DNA of 43,257 nucleotides from Parerythrobacter sp. (lineage in GTDB: Bacteria; Pseudomonadota; Alphaproteobacteria; Sphingomonadales; Sphingomonadaceae), in assembly GCA_028289565.1 (NCBI GenBank), contig JANQPE010000063.1, forward strand, positions 1-43,257. The letters are read 5' to 3'. Positions 16,992 to 24,674 of this stretch are shown in pieces. The stretch's first letter is position 1, and the number at the start of each line of letters is the position of its first letter. The position numbers and the translations under genes were made by a program. The notes under the pieces were generated by a model. It had not been told where the DNA came from. It did not search any database and was given only the letters and a program-made list of their open reading frames with translations.

Positions 16992-17404
16992 GCACCGAGC
17001 TGTTGCCCGACGAATTGCCCGCCTATGCCCGCTCGCTCGGGATCGCGGTCGAGCGCATGGAAGACGGAGTGCCGGTTCTTTCGATGCCTTTTTCGGGAAC
17101 CGTCGAGGGTCGCCCGACAGTACTCCATGGTGGTGCGACCAGCGGGTTGCTGGAAAATGCCGGCTTTGCCGCCTTGCGCGTTGCATTGAAGAATATCGAC
17201 CGGGATGCCCGGCTCAAGCCGATCGGAATCACCGTCCAATTCCTCAGTGCCGCCAAAAGCAAGTTCACTTTTGCACAGGGACGGATCACCCGGCTCGGGC
17301 GGCGCAACGCCAATATCGAGGTTTCGGCATGGCAGGACGACCGCGAACGTCCCGTCGCAACCGCAGTCATGAACATCCTGATGGCCAGAGACGGTACCGG
17401 GTAG
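16988..17404 (+). CDS. PaaI-family hotdog thioesterase (second of a pair)
   Basis: A 138-aa hotdog-fold protein, downstream partner of the preceding thioesterase and coupled through an ATGA overlap at 16988. PTVLHGGATSGLLENAGFAA contains the conserved HGG and a Glu on the hot-dog helix; LKPIGITVQFLSAAKSKFTFA is the following strand pair. The two genes share the fold but little sequence, so they look like diverged paralogues or a natural heteromeric pair and not a recent duplication. Substrate unknown. It ends 9 nt before the convergent penicillin-binding protein gene and no terminator hairpin is obvious. Confidence 0.9.
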   Translation: MSTELLPDELPAYARSLGIAVERMEDGVPVLSMPFSGTVEGRPTVLHGGATSGLLENAGFAALRVALKNIDRDARLKPIGITVQFLSAAKSKFTFAQGRITRLGRRNANIEVSAWQDDRERPVATAVMNILMARDGTG

Positions 17405-17413
17405 CCGCTCTGG

Positions 17414-19567
17414 CTACTGCGGTGGTTCAGAGGGCGGCTCCGGCAGTTCTCCGGGTCTGACCGACAAGCCGTCCTCATCCAGCGTGACATCGACCGGCAC
17501 GCCTTCGATCCGCGTCGAAACGGTCACGCCCTCGCCTTCCTCGATCCGCAGGCGTGTGCCGCCATCTCCGATCGGGATATCGCTCGCATCGGGTACATCC
17601 TGAGGTTGCACCGGACCACTGGGGTTCGGACGGGGCACGGGACGCGCGGGACGAGCCGTTTCGCCCAACGCTTCGCGCATGAAATCGCGCCAGATTCGTG
17701 CGGGCAGCCCACCCCCGCTGATCCCGTCAAGCTGGGTATTGTCGTCCTTGCCGACCCAGACACCAACCACCAAGTCTCCGGCATACCCCACGAATAGCGC
17801 ATCCCGATTGCCTTGGCTGGTACCGGTCTTGCCGTAATTCGGTCCACGCAGCATCGCCGCACGCCCTGTACCGCGGTTGACCGCGCTACGCAGCATCTGC
17901 TCCATCGCGTCGTGATCGCTGTTCCATTGGCTGCTTTCGGAGCTCCACAACCAGTCGAACCAGCCTTCATCGTCCTCGTCGAATGCCCGTGGAGAGACTG
18001 GGAAACGGTTCGCGGCGACGCCGGCATAGGCAGCGGTCAGTTCCAGCAGGGTCACCTCGGCAGTCCCCAGCGCCAGGCTCGGATCTCCTCGCGGCAGCGG
18101 CGAACGAATCCCGAAATCGCGCGCCATGCCGATTACCGCATCATCGCCCAACTGGCTGAACAATCGAACCGCTGCGACATTGCTCGAACGTGCGAAGGCG
18201 TCTTCAAGCGTGATTTCGTCCGAGTAGCGCCCACCGGCATTCCTCGGCCGGTATGACCCGCTTTCGATCGCACTGTTGTCAATCATGTCGTCCGGCTTCA
18301 TCCCGGCATCAAGGGCGGCCAGCCAGACGAACAGCTTGAACGTCGAGCCGGGCTGGCGCCGGGCCTGAGTGGCACGGTTGAACGGCGATGTACCGTAATC
18401 CTTTCCACCGATCATGGCGACGACTTCGCCATCGGGCCGCATCGCAACCAGTGCAACCTGTGCATCGCCCAGAGGCGCGCGCGCGACGACACGACGGGCG
18501 AATCCCTGCAGGCGCGAATCGAGCGTGGTGGTGAAAGTCTGTGCGGCATAGCCCCCCTCGCCCATCTGCCGCGCCACCGGCAACGCCCAATCCGCGAAAT
18601 AGGTGCCGGTAGGCAGTTCGTTCTTGCTACGCACATCAAGTCTGGGCACCGGCATCGCGCCAGCTTCAGCTTCAGTCAGATACCCCGCGGCCACCATCGA
18701 GCCGACCACCAGTTCCATACGCTCGGTGGCCAGGTCCCAATTGCGCGTCGGCGCCAGTCTCGATGGTGCCTGAAGCAGTCCTGCCAGCATCGCCGCCTGC
18801 TCGGGCTTCAGGTTTTCCGGGTGGCGATAGAAATAGTGCAATGAGGCCGCGCGCAGCCCATAGGTATTGTCACCGAAATAGGCGTTGGACAGGTAGCGCT
18901 CGAGAATCTCGTCCTTGGTAAGCCAGCTTTCGAGCCAGAAGGCGATCAACATCTCGCGCGCCTTGCGCGTCAGGCTCCGTTCCGGGGTGAGGAAGGTGAA
19001 CTTGGCGAGTTGCTGGGTAATGGTGCTGCCGCCCTGGGTCGGCCCACCGGTCACATTCGACCACATCGCCCGTGCCAGCCCGCGCGGGTCGACGCCCCAA
19101 TGCGTGTAGAACCGTCGGTCCTCGATTGCGAGGAAGGGCTCGATCACATGATCGGGCAGGTCCGTGGCCCGGACCGGTTCATCAACCACGGCGCCATTGC
19201 GCGCGATCGGCGTGCCGTCGGCAGCCAGCAGCGTGATCTGCGGCGGTGCGATCGGTTCGAGCGAGCGCGACAGTGGCGCCGTGATCGCCAGCCACGCCAC
19301 CAGCGCGAGGAATGACAGGAACAGCGCTGCGACAATCCGTACCGCCCACCAACGCTTGCGCCGCTCGCGCCAATGCGCCGGCTGCCACCAGCGGCTGCGT
19401 CGCCGCTCTTCCTGCTCGACTGCGTGATCGAGCCGGTTGAGGCGCGCGTCCCAATCTTCGTAATTCGGTCCATCGCCATAGGCATCGTGCAGCGCGTAAT
19501 AACCCGCATGCGATGCAGGTCCGGGATCGGGTCTCCGCTTGCGGATCAGGGAATCGAGTACGCCCAT
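17414..19567 (-). CDS. Class A penicillin-binding protein (PBP1A family)
   Basis: Bifunctional peptidoglycan glycosyltransferase/transpeptidase anchored in the inner membrane, 717 aa. A basic cytosolic N-terminus (about 75 residues) precedes one helix (VRIVAALFLSFLALVAWLAI). The GT51 domain has AIEDRRFYTHWGVDPRGLAR (catalytic Glu near 149) and GGSTITQQLAKF at 179-190. The transpeptidase has the nucleophile Ser408 in STFK, SSN at 461-463 and KTGTS at 580-584. All catalytic boxes are intact. It is preceded by a 97-nt gap to the TonB-domain gene, whose stop lies upstream in the same orientation. The C-terminal tail is Pro/Glu-rich. Confidence 0.96.
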   Translation of the reverse strand: MGVLDSLIRKRRPDPGPASHAGYYALHDAYGDGPNYEDWDARLNRLDHAVEQEERRRSRWWQPAHWRERRKRWWAVRIVAALFLSFLALVAWLAITAPLSRSLEPIAPPQITLLAADGTPIARNGAVVDEPVRATDLPDHVIEPFLAIEDRRFYTHWGVDPRGLARAMWSNVTGGPTQGGSTITQQLAKFTFLTPERSLTRKAREMLIAFWLESWLTKDEILERYLSNAYFGDNTYGLRAASLHYFYRHPENLKPEQAAMLAGLLQAPSRLAPTRNWDLATERMELVVGSMVAAGYLTEAEAGAMPVPRLDVRSKNELPTGTYFADWALPVARQMGEGGYAAQTFTTTLDSRLQGFARRVVARAPLGDAQVALVAMRPDGEVVAMIGGKDYGTSPFNRATQARRQPGSTFKLFVWLAALDAGMKPDDMIDNSAIESGSYRPRNAGGRYSDEITLEDAFARSSNVAAVRLFSQLGDDAVIGMARDFGIRSPLPRGDPSLALGTAEVTLLELTAAYAGVAANRFPVSPRAFDEDDEGWFDWLWSSESSQWNSDHDAMEQMLRSAVNRGTGRAAMLRGPNYGKTGTSQGNRDALFVGYAGDLVVGVWVGKDDNTQLDGISGGGLPARIWRDFMREALGETARPARPVPRPNPSGPVQPQDVPDASDIPIGDGGTRLRIEEGEGVTVSTRIEGVPVDVTLDEDGLSVRPGELPEPPSEPPQ

Positions 19568-19664
19568 CGCTTACTGTGTTAAACGAATAATACAGTGGTG
19601 GATAGAGCTTTGCGGATTAATCCTTGCCGACCATGTTCGGGCAAGCGGCCCCAGGCATGCAACC

Positions 19665-20354
19665 TCAGCTAGCCTCGCGAGCCTCCATCTCCGACAGTCG
19701 CTCGATGGCCTTTCGCTGATTGAGATAGTCGACCAGCAGCCGGTCAGGATTGGCCCGACATTTTTCGCGCGCCTTGGCCCAGTTCCTGCGGTGAGCGTCC
19801 ATCACGTTCCGGAAACTCTCGGCATCGCCGGGGAAAAGCGAATCGTTCGACGCTGCAATCACACGCAAACCCAGCAGCATGATTTCAAGCCGCGTCTTTT
19901 CACGTTTCCCGTCCACCACGGGATTAATGCTCTCCCACCAGTCGGTATCGAGAGTGAAGTCGGCGCAATTGTAATGGACCAGCCCGCCACCGGGTTCCGA
20001 CGATTGCGATTTGTAGAATTCATAGGGTGCGAGAAAGGTCAACGGGAGCGGATTTCCATTTCCGTCAAGTGCCGGCGTAAACCTTGCTGTACGCGCAGTT
20101 GCCAGGGCGGAGGCGTCGAGCAAGTCGGACCGGCTGCTATCGGCAATTTCCGCCAGAGTTACCGCACCGGCAGTATCGATGCTTATCCTGACTACGGCCT
20201 TGCCATGGTGACCCAGCATTTTCGCTTCATCCGGATAAGGCGCACGGTCGCCGGAAACGAAGCGCGGCGCCCTGATCTTGGCCCGGCCAGCCGGCGTTTC
20301 GGTAGCGGCGGCGGAGGCCGGCCCAGCCGTCGAACCGCCGGCAATAGTCAGCAA
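19665..20354 (-). CDS. TonB C-terminal-domain protein with anomalous start
   Basis: Envelope protein of about 229 aa with a TonB-C-like beta-strand domain (YPDEAKMLGHHGKAVVRISI, then FTPALDGNGNPLPLTF) and a C-terminal helical region with EKTRLEIMLLGLRV and several Arg/Lys. The ORF has no ATG or GTG in frame: the listed start is a TTG at 20354, and the frame runs back directly to the cobS stop at 20373-20375. The translated region LAPLLTIAGGSTAGPASAAA looks like a signal-peptide core and cleavage site without its N-terminus. An ATG at 20376, forming a canonical ATGA overlap with cobS, is in another frame; a single-base insertion near 20363 could explain this. Partner and function unknown. Confidence 0.65.
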   Translation of the reverse strand: MLTIAGGSTAGPASAAATETPAGRAKIRAPRFVSGDRAPYPDEAKMLGHHGKAVVRISIDTAGAVTLAEIADSSRSDLLDASALATARTARFTPALDGNGNPLPLTFLAPYEFYKSQSSEPGGGLVHYNCADFTLDTDWWESINPVVDGKREKTRLEIMLLGLRVIAASNDSLFPGDAESFRNVMDAHRRNWAKAREKCRANPDRLLVDYLNQRKAIERLSEMEAREAS

Positions 20355-20372
20355 TGGCGCCAGTGCGATCGA

Positions 20373-21374
20373 TCATCCCGCAGCTTGCCCGCCAACCACG
20401 CTTTCCGGCAAATCCTCGCCAAACACACGCTGGTAATATTCGGCTACCAGCATCCGCTCCGCCTCATCGCACTTGTTAAGGAAGGAAAGGCGGAAGGCGA
20501 AACCGGTATCCTTGAAGATGGCCGCGTTTTCCGCCCAGGTGATCACCGTACGCGGGCTCATCACGGTCGAAATATCGCCGTTGATGAAACCCTGCCTGGT
20601 CAGGTCGGCGACCTTGATCATGTCGGCCACCGCCTTGTCATCGGCATCCGGGTTCTTGGCCTTGACGATCTGCTGTTCGGTTTCCGCCGGCAGGTAGTTG
20701 AGACCGACGACAATGTTCCAGCGATCCATCTGCCCCTGATTGATCGCCTGCGTGCCGTGATAAAGGCCGCTCGTATCGCCCAGCCCCACCGTGTTGGCGG
20801 TAGCGAACAGGCGGAAATGCGGATCGGGGCGGATCACCCGGTTCTGGTCGAGCAAGGTCAGTTTGCCCTGCTGTTCGAGCACGCGCTGGATCACGAACAT
20901 CACGTCGGGCCGGCCGGCATCGTATTCGTCGAACACCAGTGCCACCGGGTGCTGCAGTGCCCAGGGGAGCAGGCCTTCGCGGAATTCGGTGACCTGCAAA
21001 CCGTCGCGAAGCACAATCGCATCGCGCCCGACCAGGTCGATCCGGCTGATATGCGCGTCGAGATTGATCCTGATGCACGGCCAGTTCAGCCGCGCGGCAA
21101 CCTGTTCGATATGAGTTGATTTGCCCGTGCCGTGATAGCCCTGCACCATCACCCGGCGGTTATGCGCGAAGCCCGCGAGGATCGCGAGCGTGGTATCCGG
21201 ATCGAACACATAGCTTTCGTCGAAATCGGGCACTCGCTCATCGGCCTGCGAGAATGCGGGCACTTTCCAGTCGACATCGATTCCGAAGGCCTCGCGCACA
21301 TCCACCTCGGTGTCGGGCGCAGCCATCGCGGTCTTGCTGGACGGTTCAAAGCTCTTGTCGGTCATCTCGTTCAT
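20373..21374 (-). CDS. cobS: Cobaltochelatase subunit CobS (AAA+ ATPase)
   Basis: AAA+ ATPase which, with CobT and CobN, inserts Co2+ into hydrogenobyrinate a,c-diamide in aerobic cobalamin synthesis. From the ATG at 21374 it has 334 aa. Walker A is GYHGTGKST at residues 79-87, followed by [19 protein letters not shown], Walker [12 protein letters not shown] near 147-150, and [19 protein letters not shown] with sensor 1 Asn. Alternatives at 21365 and 21434 exist; neither has a better ribosome site. The usual partner gene cobT is not next to it in this window, so the chelatase assignment rests on strong family similarity; MoxR-like ATPases are the alternative. Confidence 0.92.
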   Translation of the reverse strand: MNEMTDKSFEPSSKTAMAAPDTEVDVREAFGIDVDWKVPAFSQADERVPDFDESYVFDPDTTLAILAGFAHNRRVMVQGYHGTGKSTHIEQVAARLNWPCIRINLDAHISRIDLVGRDAIVLRDGLQVTEFREGLLPWALQHPVALVFDEYDAGRPDVMFVIQRVLEQQGKLTLLDQNRVIRPDPHFRLFATANTVGLGDTSGLYHGTQAINQGQMDRWNIVVGLNYLPAETEQQIVKAKNPDADDKAVADMIKVADLTRQGFINGDISTVMSPRTVITWAENAAIFKDTGFAFRLSFLNKCDEAERMLVAEYYQRVFGEDLPESVVGGQAAG

Positions 21375-21463
21375 TGCCGGGCTGACTAGACGTGGCTGTG
21401 CCCGGCTGCAAGCCACAGGCGAACAAGATTTCAATTGTTCCGCGACAGTCTATATTGGCAGGC

Positions 21464-22309
21464 ATGACGGACAATGGCCCTGGCGAATTCCTGCGCCGGC
21501 AACTGGTCGGCAAGGTTCGTGCCGTATTCAACGACGTTGAAGGCGGCGAACAGCCGGTCCCGCCCTCGGACGAAGCCCTGTTCGAACGCGACACACCGAT
21601 CCGCATGGTCCATGCCGACGCCATCGGGATGATGGTCGGCGGCATTCGCGGTCTGCTGTTGCAGATGCTCCACCCGCATGCATTGCAGGGTGTGCTCGAC
21701 CATTCCAATTTTCGCGAAGACATGCATGGTCGCCTTCGCCGCACCGCGCGTTTCATCGCAGTGACAACCTTCGGTCATCGCGATGAAGCGAAAAAGGAGA
21801 TCGAACGCGTCAATCGCATTCATGAGCTTGTCAGCGGCACACTGCCCGATGGCACGCCCTATTCGGCACGCGAACCACGCACACTGGCCTGGGTGCATGT
21901 GGCCGAAGCAACAAGCTTCCTGGCCGCATATCTGCGCCATGTCCAGCCTGATATGCCAGGACATCAACAAGACGAATACTACCGGCAATTCGCCATCGTC
22001 GCACGCGCTCTGGGTGCCGATCCTGTGCCCGAGGACAGGAGCGAGGCGAGAGTAATCTTTCGCCAACTGCGCGGTGATTTGCGCAGTTCGCCCGAGGCAC
22101 GCGAAGTAGCCGACCTCGTGCTGACGCAGCGCCCGGAAGGAGCACCGGTCGCCGTGCAGGCCGTACTGGGAAGCGAAGCTGTCGAAATCCTGCCGCCTTT
22201 CGCCCGCTCGATGCTCGGCCTGACACGCGCCGGGATCGGTGCGATCCCGGCGCGAGCTGTGACCTGGAGCATGGGCAAGACACTGCGCTGGGCCTTCCGC
22301 CAAAATTGA
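21464..22309 (+). CDS. DUF2236 / oxygenase MpaB-family protein
   Basis: A 281-aa protein of the DUF2236 family, relatives of which (MpaB, latex-clearing protein) are heme-dependent oxygenases. Family features seen are RMVHADAIGMMVGGIRGLL, QMLHPHALQGVLDHSNF, RLRRTARFIAVTTFG and RTLAWVHVAEATSFLAAY, with His residues placed as in the heme pocket of related proteins. The reaction and substrate are not known for this member. The start at 21464 follows the family boundary; the longer frame is antisense to the CobS N-terminus. It is divergent from cobS, with 89 nt between starts. No signal peptide is seen, so it is probably cytosolic or peripheral. Confidence 0.88.
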   Translation: MTDNGPGEFLRRQLVGKVRAVFNDVEGGEQPVPPSDEALFERDTPIRMVHADAIGMMVGGIRGLLLQMLHPHALQGVLDHSNFREDMHGRLRRTARFIAVTTFGHRDEAKKEIERVNRIHELVSGTLPDGTPYSAREPRTLAWVHVAEATSFLAAYLRHVQPDMPGHQQDEYYRQFAIVARALGADPVPEDRSEARVIFRQLRGDLRSSPEAREVADLVLTQRPEGAPVAVQAVLGSEAVEILPPFARSMLGLTRAGIGAIPARAVTWSMGKTLRWAFRQN

Positions 22310-22361
22310 CGCGCGGCTGTGACGCGAAAGTGCTAAAAGGGAAATTGAGAGGAGAGCGTCG

Positions 22362-22513
22362 ATGTATCCATTCGACCGACAGACGAGCACGGTGATTTCA
22401 TCTGGTACGAACTTACGACCAGCGATGCCGGGGCCGCACAGGCTTTCTATGGCCCGTTGCAGGGCATGGATCCGCACCAGGCGTTTTTCGCACTGATCAG
22501 CAAGAAGAACTGA
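22362..22513 (+). pseudogene. Remnant of a VOC (glyoxalase/bleomycin-resistance) family gene
   Basis: The frame starting at 22364 reads PTDEHGDFIWYELTTSDAGA, followed by AQAFYGPL and then directly GMDPHQAFFALISKKN and a stop. The first part is the typical N-terminus of COG3324-type VOC proteins and the last part resembles their usual C-terminal strand, so about 80-90 codons are missing between them. The only upstream ATG (22362, with GGAGAG before it) is in a different frame. The gene therefore seems to have suffered a large in-frame internal deletion plus a 5' frameshift. It lies 11 nt before the GST gene, which may have been its operon partner. Confidence 0.75.
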
Positions 22514-22524
22514 GGGAGACAGGC

Positions 22525-23154
22525 ATGGCGGAATACACATTCTTCACCAACCCGATGAGTCGCGGACAGATCGTGCGATGGGCCCTGCACGAGGCAAACG
22601 TCGAATATGATACCGAACTTGTCGACTGGGCTGACAAGTCACAGGGACTGCTCGACGCCAATCCGATGGGCAAGGTTCCCACGCTGGTCCATCATCATGG
22701 CGATCATATCCGCGTCATTACCGAAACGGCGGCGATCTGTGCGTATCTGGCCGATGCCAGCGCCCCCGACTTGCTCCCGCAGGACCACGAACGCGGCGAC
22801 TATTATCGCTGGTTGTTCTTTGCCGCCGGGCCGGTCGAGCAGGCCATAATCGCCCGCGCGATGGGTTGGGAAGTACCCGATGACAAACAGGTAATGGTCG
22901 GTTTCGGCAGCTACGACCGTACGATCGGTACGCTGGAGCAGCACTTCGAGGCCAATTCCTTCGTCTGCGGCGACCGGTTCACCATGGCCGACGTCTATGT
23001 CGGCAGCCAGGTCGACTGGGGGTTGCAGTTCGGCTCGATCCCGGAACGCGACGCTTTCATCACCTATGCGGAGCGGCTGCGCGAGCGCCATGCCTACAAG
23101 GCCGCCAAGAGCATCGATATGAAACTGATCGAGGAAGCTCAAGCCGCTGGCTGA
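22525..23154 (+). CDS. Glutathione S-transferase family protein
   Basis: A 209-aa cytosolic GST. The thioredoxin-like N-terminal domain has YTFFTNPMSRGQIVRWALHE, then NPMGKVPTLVHHHGD with the cis-Pro and ITETAAICAYLADASAP with the glutathione-binding E-[TS]-A motif. The all-helical C-terminal domain carries FVCGDRFTMADVYVGSQVDW, the N-capping/hydrophobic staple motif common to GSTs. The catalytic residue near the N-terminus is likely Ser (PMSRGQ), as in beta/nu-like bacterial classes. Substrate unknown. ATG at 22525 has GAGGGAGAC upstream. It follows the VOC remnant closely; both could once have formed a detoxification unit. Confidence 0.93.
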   Translation: MAEYTFFTNPMSRGQIVRWALHEANVEYDTELVDWADKSQGLLDANPMGKVPTLVHHHGDHIRVITETAAICAYLADASAPDLLPQDHERGDYYRWLFFAAGPVEQAIIARAMGWEVPDDKQVMVGFGSYDRTIGTLEQHFEANSFVCGDRFTMADVYVGSQVDWGLQFGSIPERDAFITYAERLRERHAYKAAKSIDMKLIEEAQAAG

Positions 23155-23247
23155 TGACGCCCTTGCGATCTGTCCGCTGAACGTCAGGCAAACCCGAGAC
23201 CGCCCGAGACAACAAGGAGGATTGAAGGATCGCACGCTTGCCGCCCC

Positions 23248-23448
23248 TCAGAGCAGCCAGGCGACCAAGGCGAATGTCCCGAACACCAGCAGGCCGAGTA
23301 GCGACAAGCCGAGGAGCGCTCCCTTGATCCGGCAACCCGGTTCCTTGCGCGCATGATGACGTTCGCCGAATTCACCCTCGCGAAACGCCTCACCGGGCCG
23401 GTGGTACTTTCCTCTTCTTTCGAAAAACTCCCGCTCGTGATCGCACAT
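23248..23448 (-). CDS. 66-aa small membrane protein
   Basis: I do not recognise a family. The first 42 residues are strongly charged and His/Arg/Glu-rich (HEREFFERRGKYHR, then GERHHARKEPG), with one Cys near each end of this part, followed by a single C-terminal helix GALLGLSLLGLLVFGTFALV ending AWLL. That is a tail-anchored topology with the charged part in the cytosol. The ATG at 23448 is preceded by an AAGAGG ribosome-binding sequence about 8 nt away, which lies within the 3' arm of a perfect hairpin (23455-23473). Its translation could thus be controlled by RNA folding. The coding call is supported by the helix and by the ribosome-binding site. Confidence 0.65.
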   Translation of the reverse strand: MCDHEREFFERRGKYHRPGEAFREGEFGERHHARKEPGCRIKGALLGLSLLGLLVFGTFALVAWLL

Positions 23449-23454
23449 CGGTCA

Positions 23455-23640
23455 GCCTCTTGGTTCCAGAGGCGATACCGGGCCCGTCGAGCCGGGTGTT
23501 TAGAACCCTGCACTAGCACAGAGCGCCGCCACCTTTAGGCGGACCCTGGACATACGTGACGGCCACCCGGCCGAAATACCGTTTCGACCGGAGCTAGTGA
23601 CTTGAGGTTCCAAAGCCTCACAGCGGGAATTGGCCCGCTG
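23455..23640 (-). ncRNA. Candidate structured RNA or mRNA leader upstream of the 66-aa gene
   Basis: The 256-nt gap 23449-23704 holds an array of stems. Perfect hairpins: 23455-23473 (GCCTCT/AGAGGC, 7-nt loop), 23526-23542 (5 bp), 23603-23620 (5 bp) and 23621-23640 (CAGCGGG/CCCGCTG, 6-nt loop). A 9-bp stem with one imperfect pair lies at 23568-23590; on the minus strand that pair is a G-U wobble, on the plus strand a C-A mismatch, favouring a minus-strand RNA. CACTAGC at 23511-23517 pairs with GCTAGTG at 23593-23599, enclosing two hairpins. On the minus strand the hairpin nearest the 66-aa gene contains its ribosome-binding site. I could not match tRNA, tmRNA, 6S, SRP RNA or a known riboswitch. 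Confidence 0.45.
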
Positions 23641-23704
23641 CACGGCCGTTCCTAGCTATTCATCCATTTTCGAGCAATAACAAACGGCGCTTCCGCGCAG
23701 ACGG

Positions 23705-24298
23705 TCAGGCGAAAGCCTCGCTCTTGCACAGCCGCTGGTAAGCCTCGACCACTCTCACCAGTCGTGCTTCGTACTGACGATCGCCCCCGTTGCGGTCCGG
23801 GTGGTAGCGTCGAACAAGCTCGGAATAGCGCCGCCGCAACCGCCGCCGATCCGTATCGGGGCCCAATCCCATCGTTTCGAGCGCTTCTGCCTCCACGCGA
23901 CTGAACCGGCCGTCCATGGCCATCTCGGCCTCGCGTTGGGCACGTGACTTGATACCGGCGGCACGCGCACCGATGGCATCGAGCGGATCATCAAAGTCTG
24001 CCCAGCGGGGCATGCCATCGACTCCGGCCGTCGGACGAAAAGCACGCGTCTCGGCAGCCCACCCGGCGACAGGGGATTGCGCAGCGAGGATTTCCTCTGC
24101 GTCCATCCCTTCGAACCAATCATAGCCCGCATTGAATTCGCGAACATGCTCGAGGCAGAACCAACGCCACACGCCAGGCCCGTCAAAGCTGTTGCCGGCG
24201 CTGCCCGGCGCACGAAACTCGCCCGGCGAAATGCACCCTGGCTTCTCGCACAGGTTCTCGCTCTCTTCATGACGGCTATGGAACTTCGATCGCTTCAC
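23705..24298 (-). CDS. J-domain (DnaJ-like) protein with N-terminal Cys motif
   Basis: A 197-aa co-chaperone-like protein. The GTG at 24298 is chosen because it gives VKRSKFHSRHEE at the N-terminus, matching how such proteins usually begin (K-R-x-K-F-H); the longer frame lies antisense to bolA. The N-terminal part has C17EKPGC22 and FC48LEH, a possible zinc-binding set, followed by an Asp/Trp/Phe-rich linker. The C-terminal J domain has helix LRRRYSELVRRYHPDRNGG with the HPD motif at 166-168, which would stimulate a DnaK/Hsc70 ATPase. It is divergent from bolA, 51 nt apart. The particular Hsp70 client is unknown. Confidence 0.88.
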   Translation of the reverse strand: MKRSKFHSRHEESENLCEKPGCISPGEFRAPGSAGNSFDGPGVWRWFCLEHVREFNAGYDWFEGMDAEEILAAQSPVAGWAAETRAFRPTAGVDGMPRWADFDDPLDAIGARAAGIKSRAQREAEMAMDGRFSRVEAEALETMGLGPDTDRRRLRRRYSELVRRYHPDRNGGDRQYEARLVRVVEAYQRLCKSEAFA

Positions 24299-24349
24299 AA
24301 TACTAGGATGGGCATGGACAAGTCGGAAGTGAACCCCCAAGAGACAGGC

Positions 24350-24628
24350 ATGAGGGGAACAGTCCAGCAGGAAATCGAGCGACTTCTGCGCGATGCATTC
24401 GCTCCGACGCGGCTTGAAATCATCAATGACAGCGCTGCACATCATGGCCACGCCGGAGACGACGGCAGTGGGGAATCGCACTTCACGGTGATGATCGAAA
24501 GCATGGTTTTCGAAGGCATGTCACGGCTCGACCGGCAGCGAATGGTCAACAAGGCATTGGGCGACATACCCGGAGACCGCGTGCATGCGCTTTCCATTCG
24601 TGCTTTCGCGCCCGGAGAAGCTGGGTGA
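24350..24628 (+). CDS. BolA-family protein
   Basis: A 92-aa BolA-fold protein; BolA proteins bind monothiol glutaredoxins and shared 2Fe-2S clusters, and some act in transcription. The sequence shows RLEIINDSAAHHGHAG with the His-containing loop, ESHFTVMIESMVFEGMSRLDR with the conserved F and R, MVNKALGDI and the C-terminal VHALSIRAFAPGE. Start at 24350 has AAGAG 6 nt upstream; ATGs at 24308 and 24314 are alternatives. The C-terminus overlaps in sequence with possible upstream starts of the AraC gene. It is divergent from the J-domain gene, an arrangement that would let both share a control region. Confidence 0.93.
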   Translation: MRGTVQQEIERLLRDAFAPTRLEIINDSAAHHGHAGDDGSGESHFTVMIESMVFEGMSRLDRQRMVNKALGDIPGDRVHALSIRAFAPGEAG

Positions 24629-24674
24629 AGACCATGCGGGACATGCCGGTAGCAGGGCCGAAACGCCTGACCTG

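Noticed and set aside
19539-21119. 526-aa plus-strand ORF opposite the TonB-domain gene and cobS
   Set aside because: Its frame mirrors cobS codons; it is Arg/His/Asp-rich, low in hydrophobic structure and spans three features on the other strand. Typical high-GC antisense shadow.
23603-23640. tRNA or tmRNA fragment
   Set aside because: Two adjacent hairpins resemble tRNA arms, but I find no acceptor stem, T-loop consensus, CCA end or tag-peptide coding sequence.
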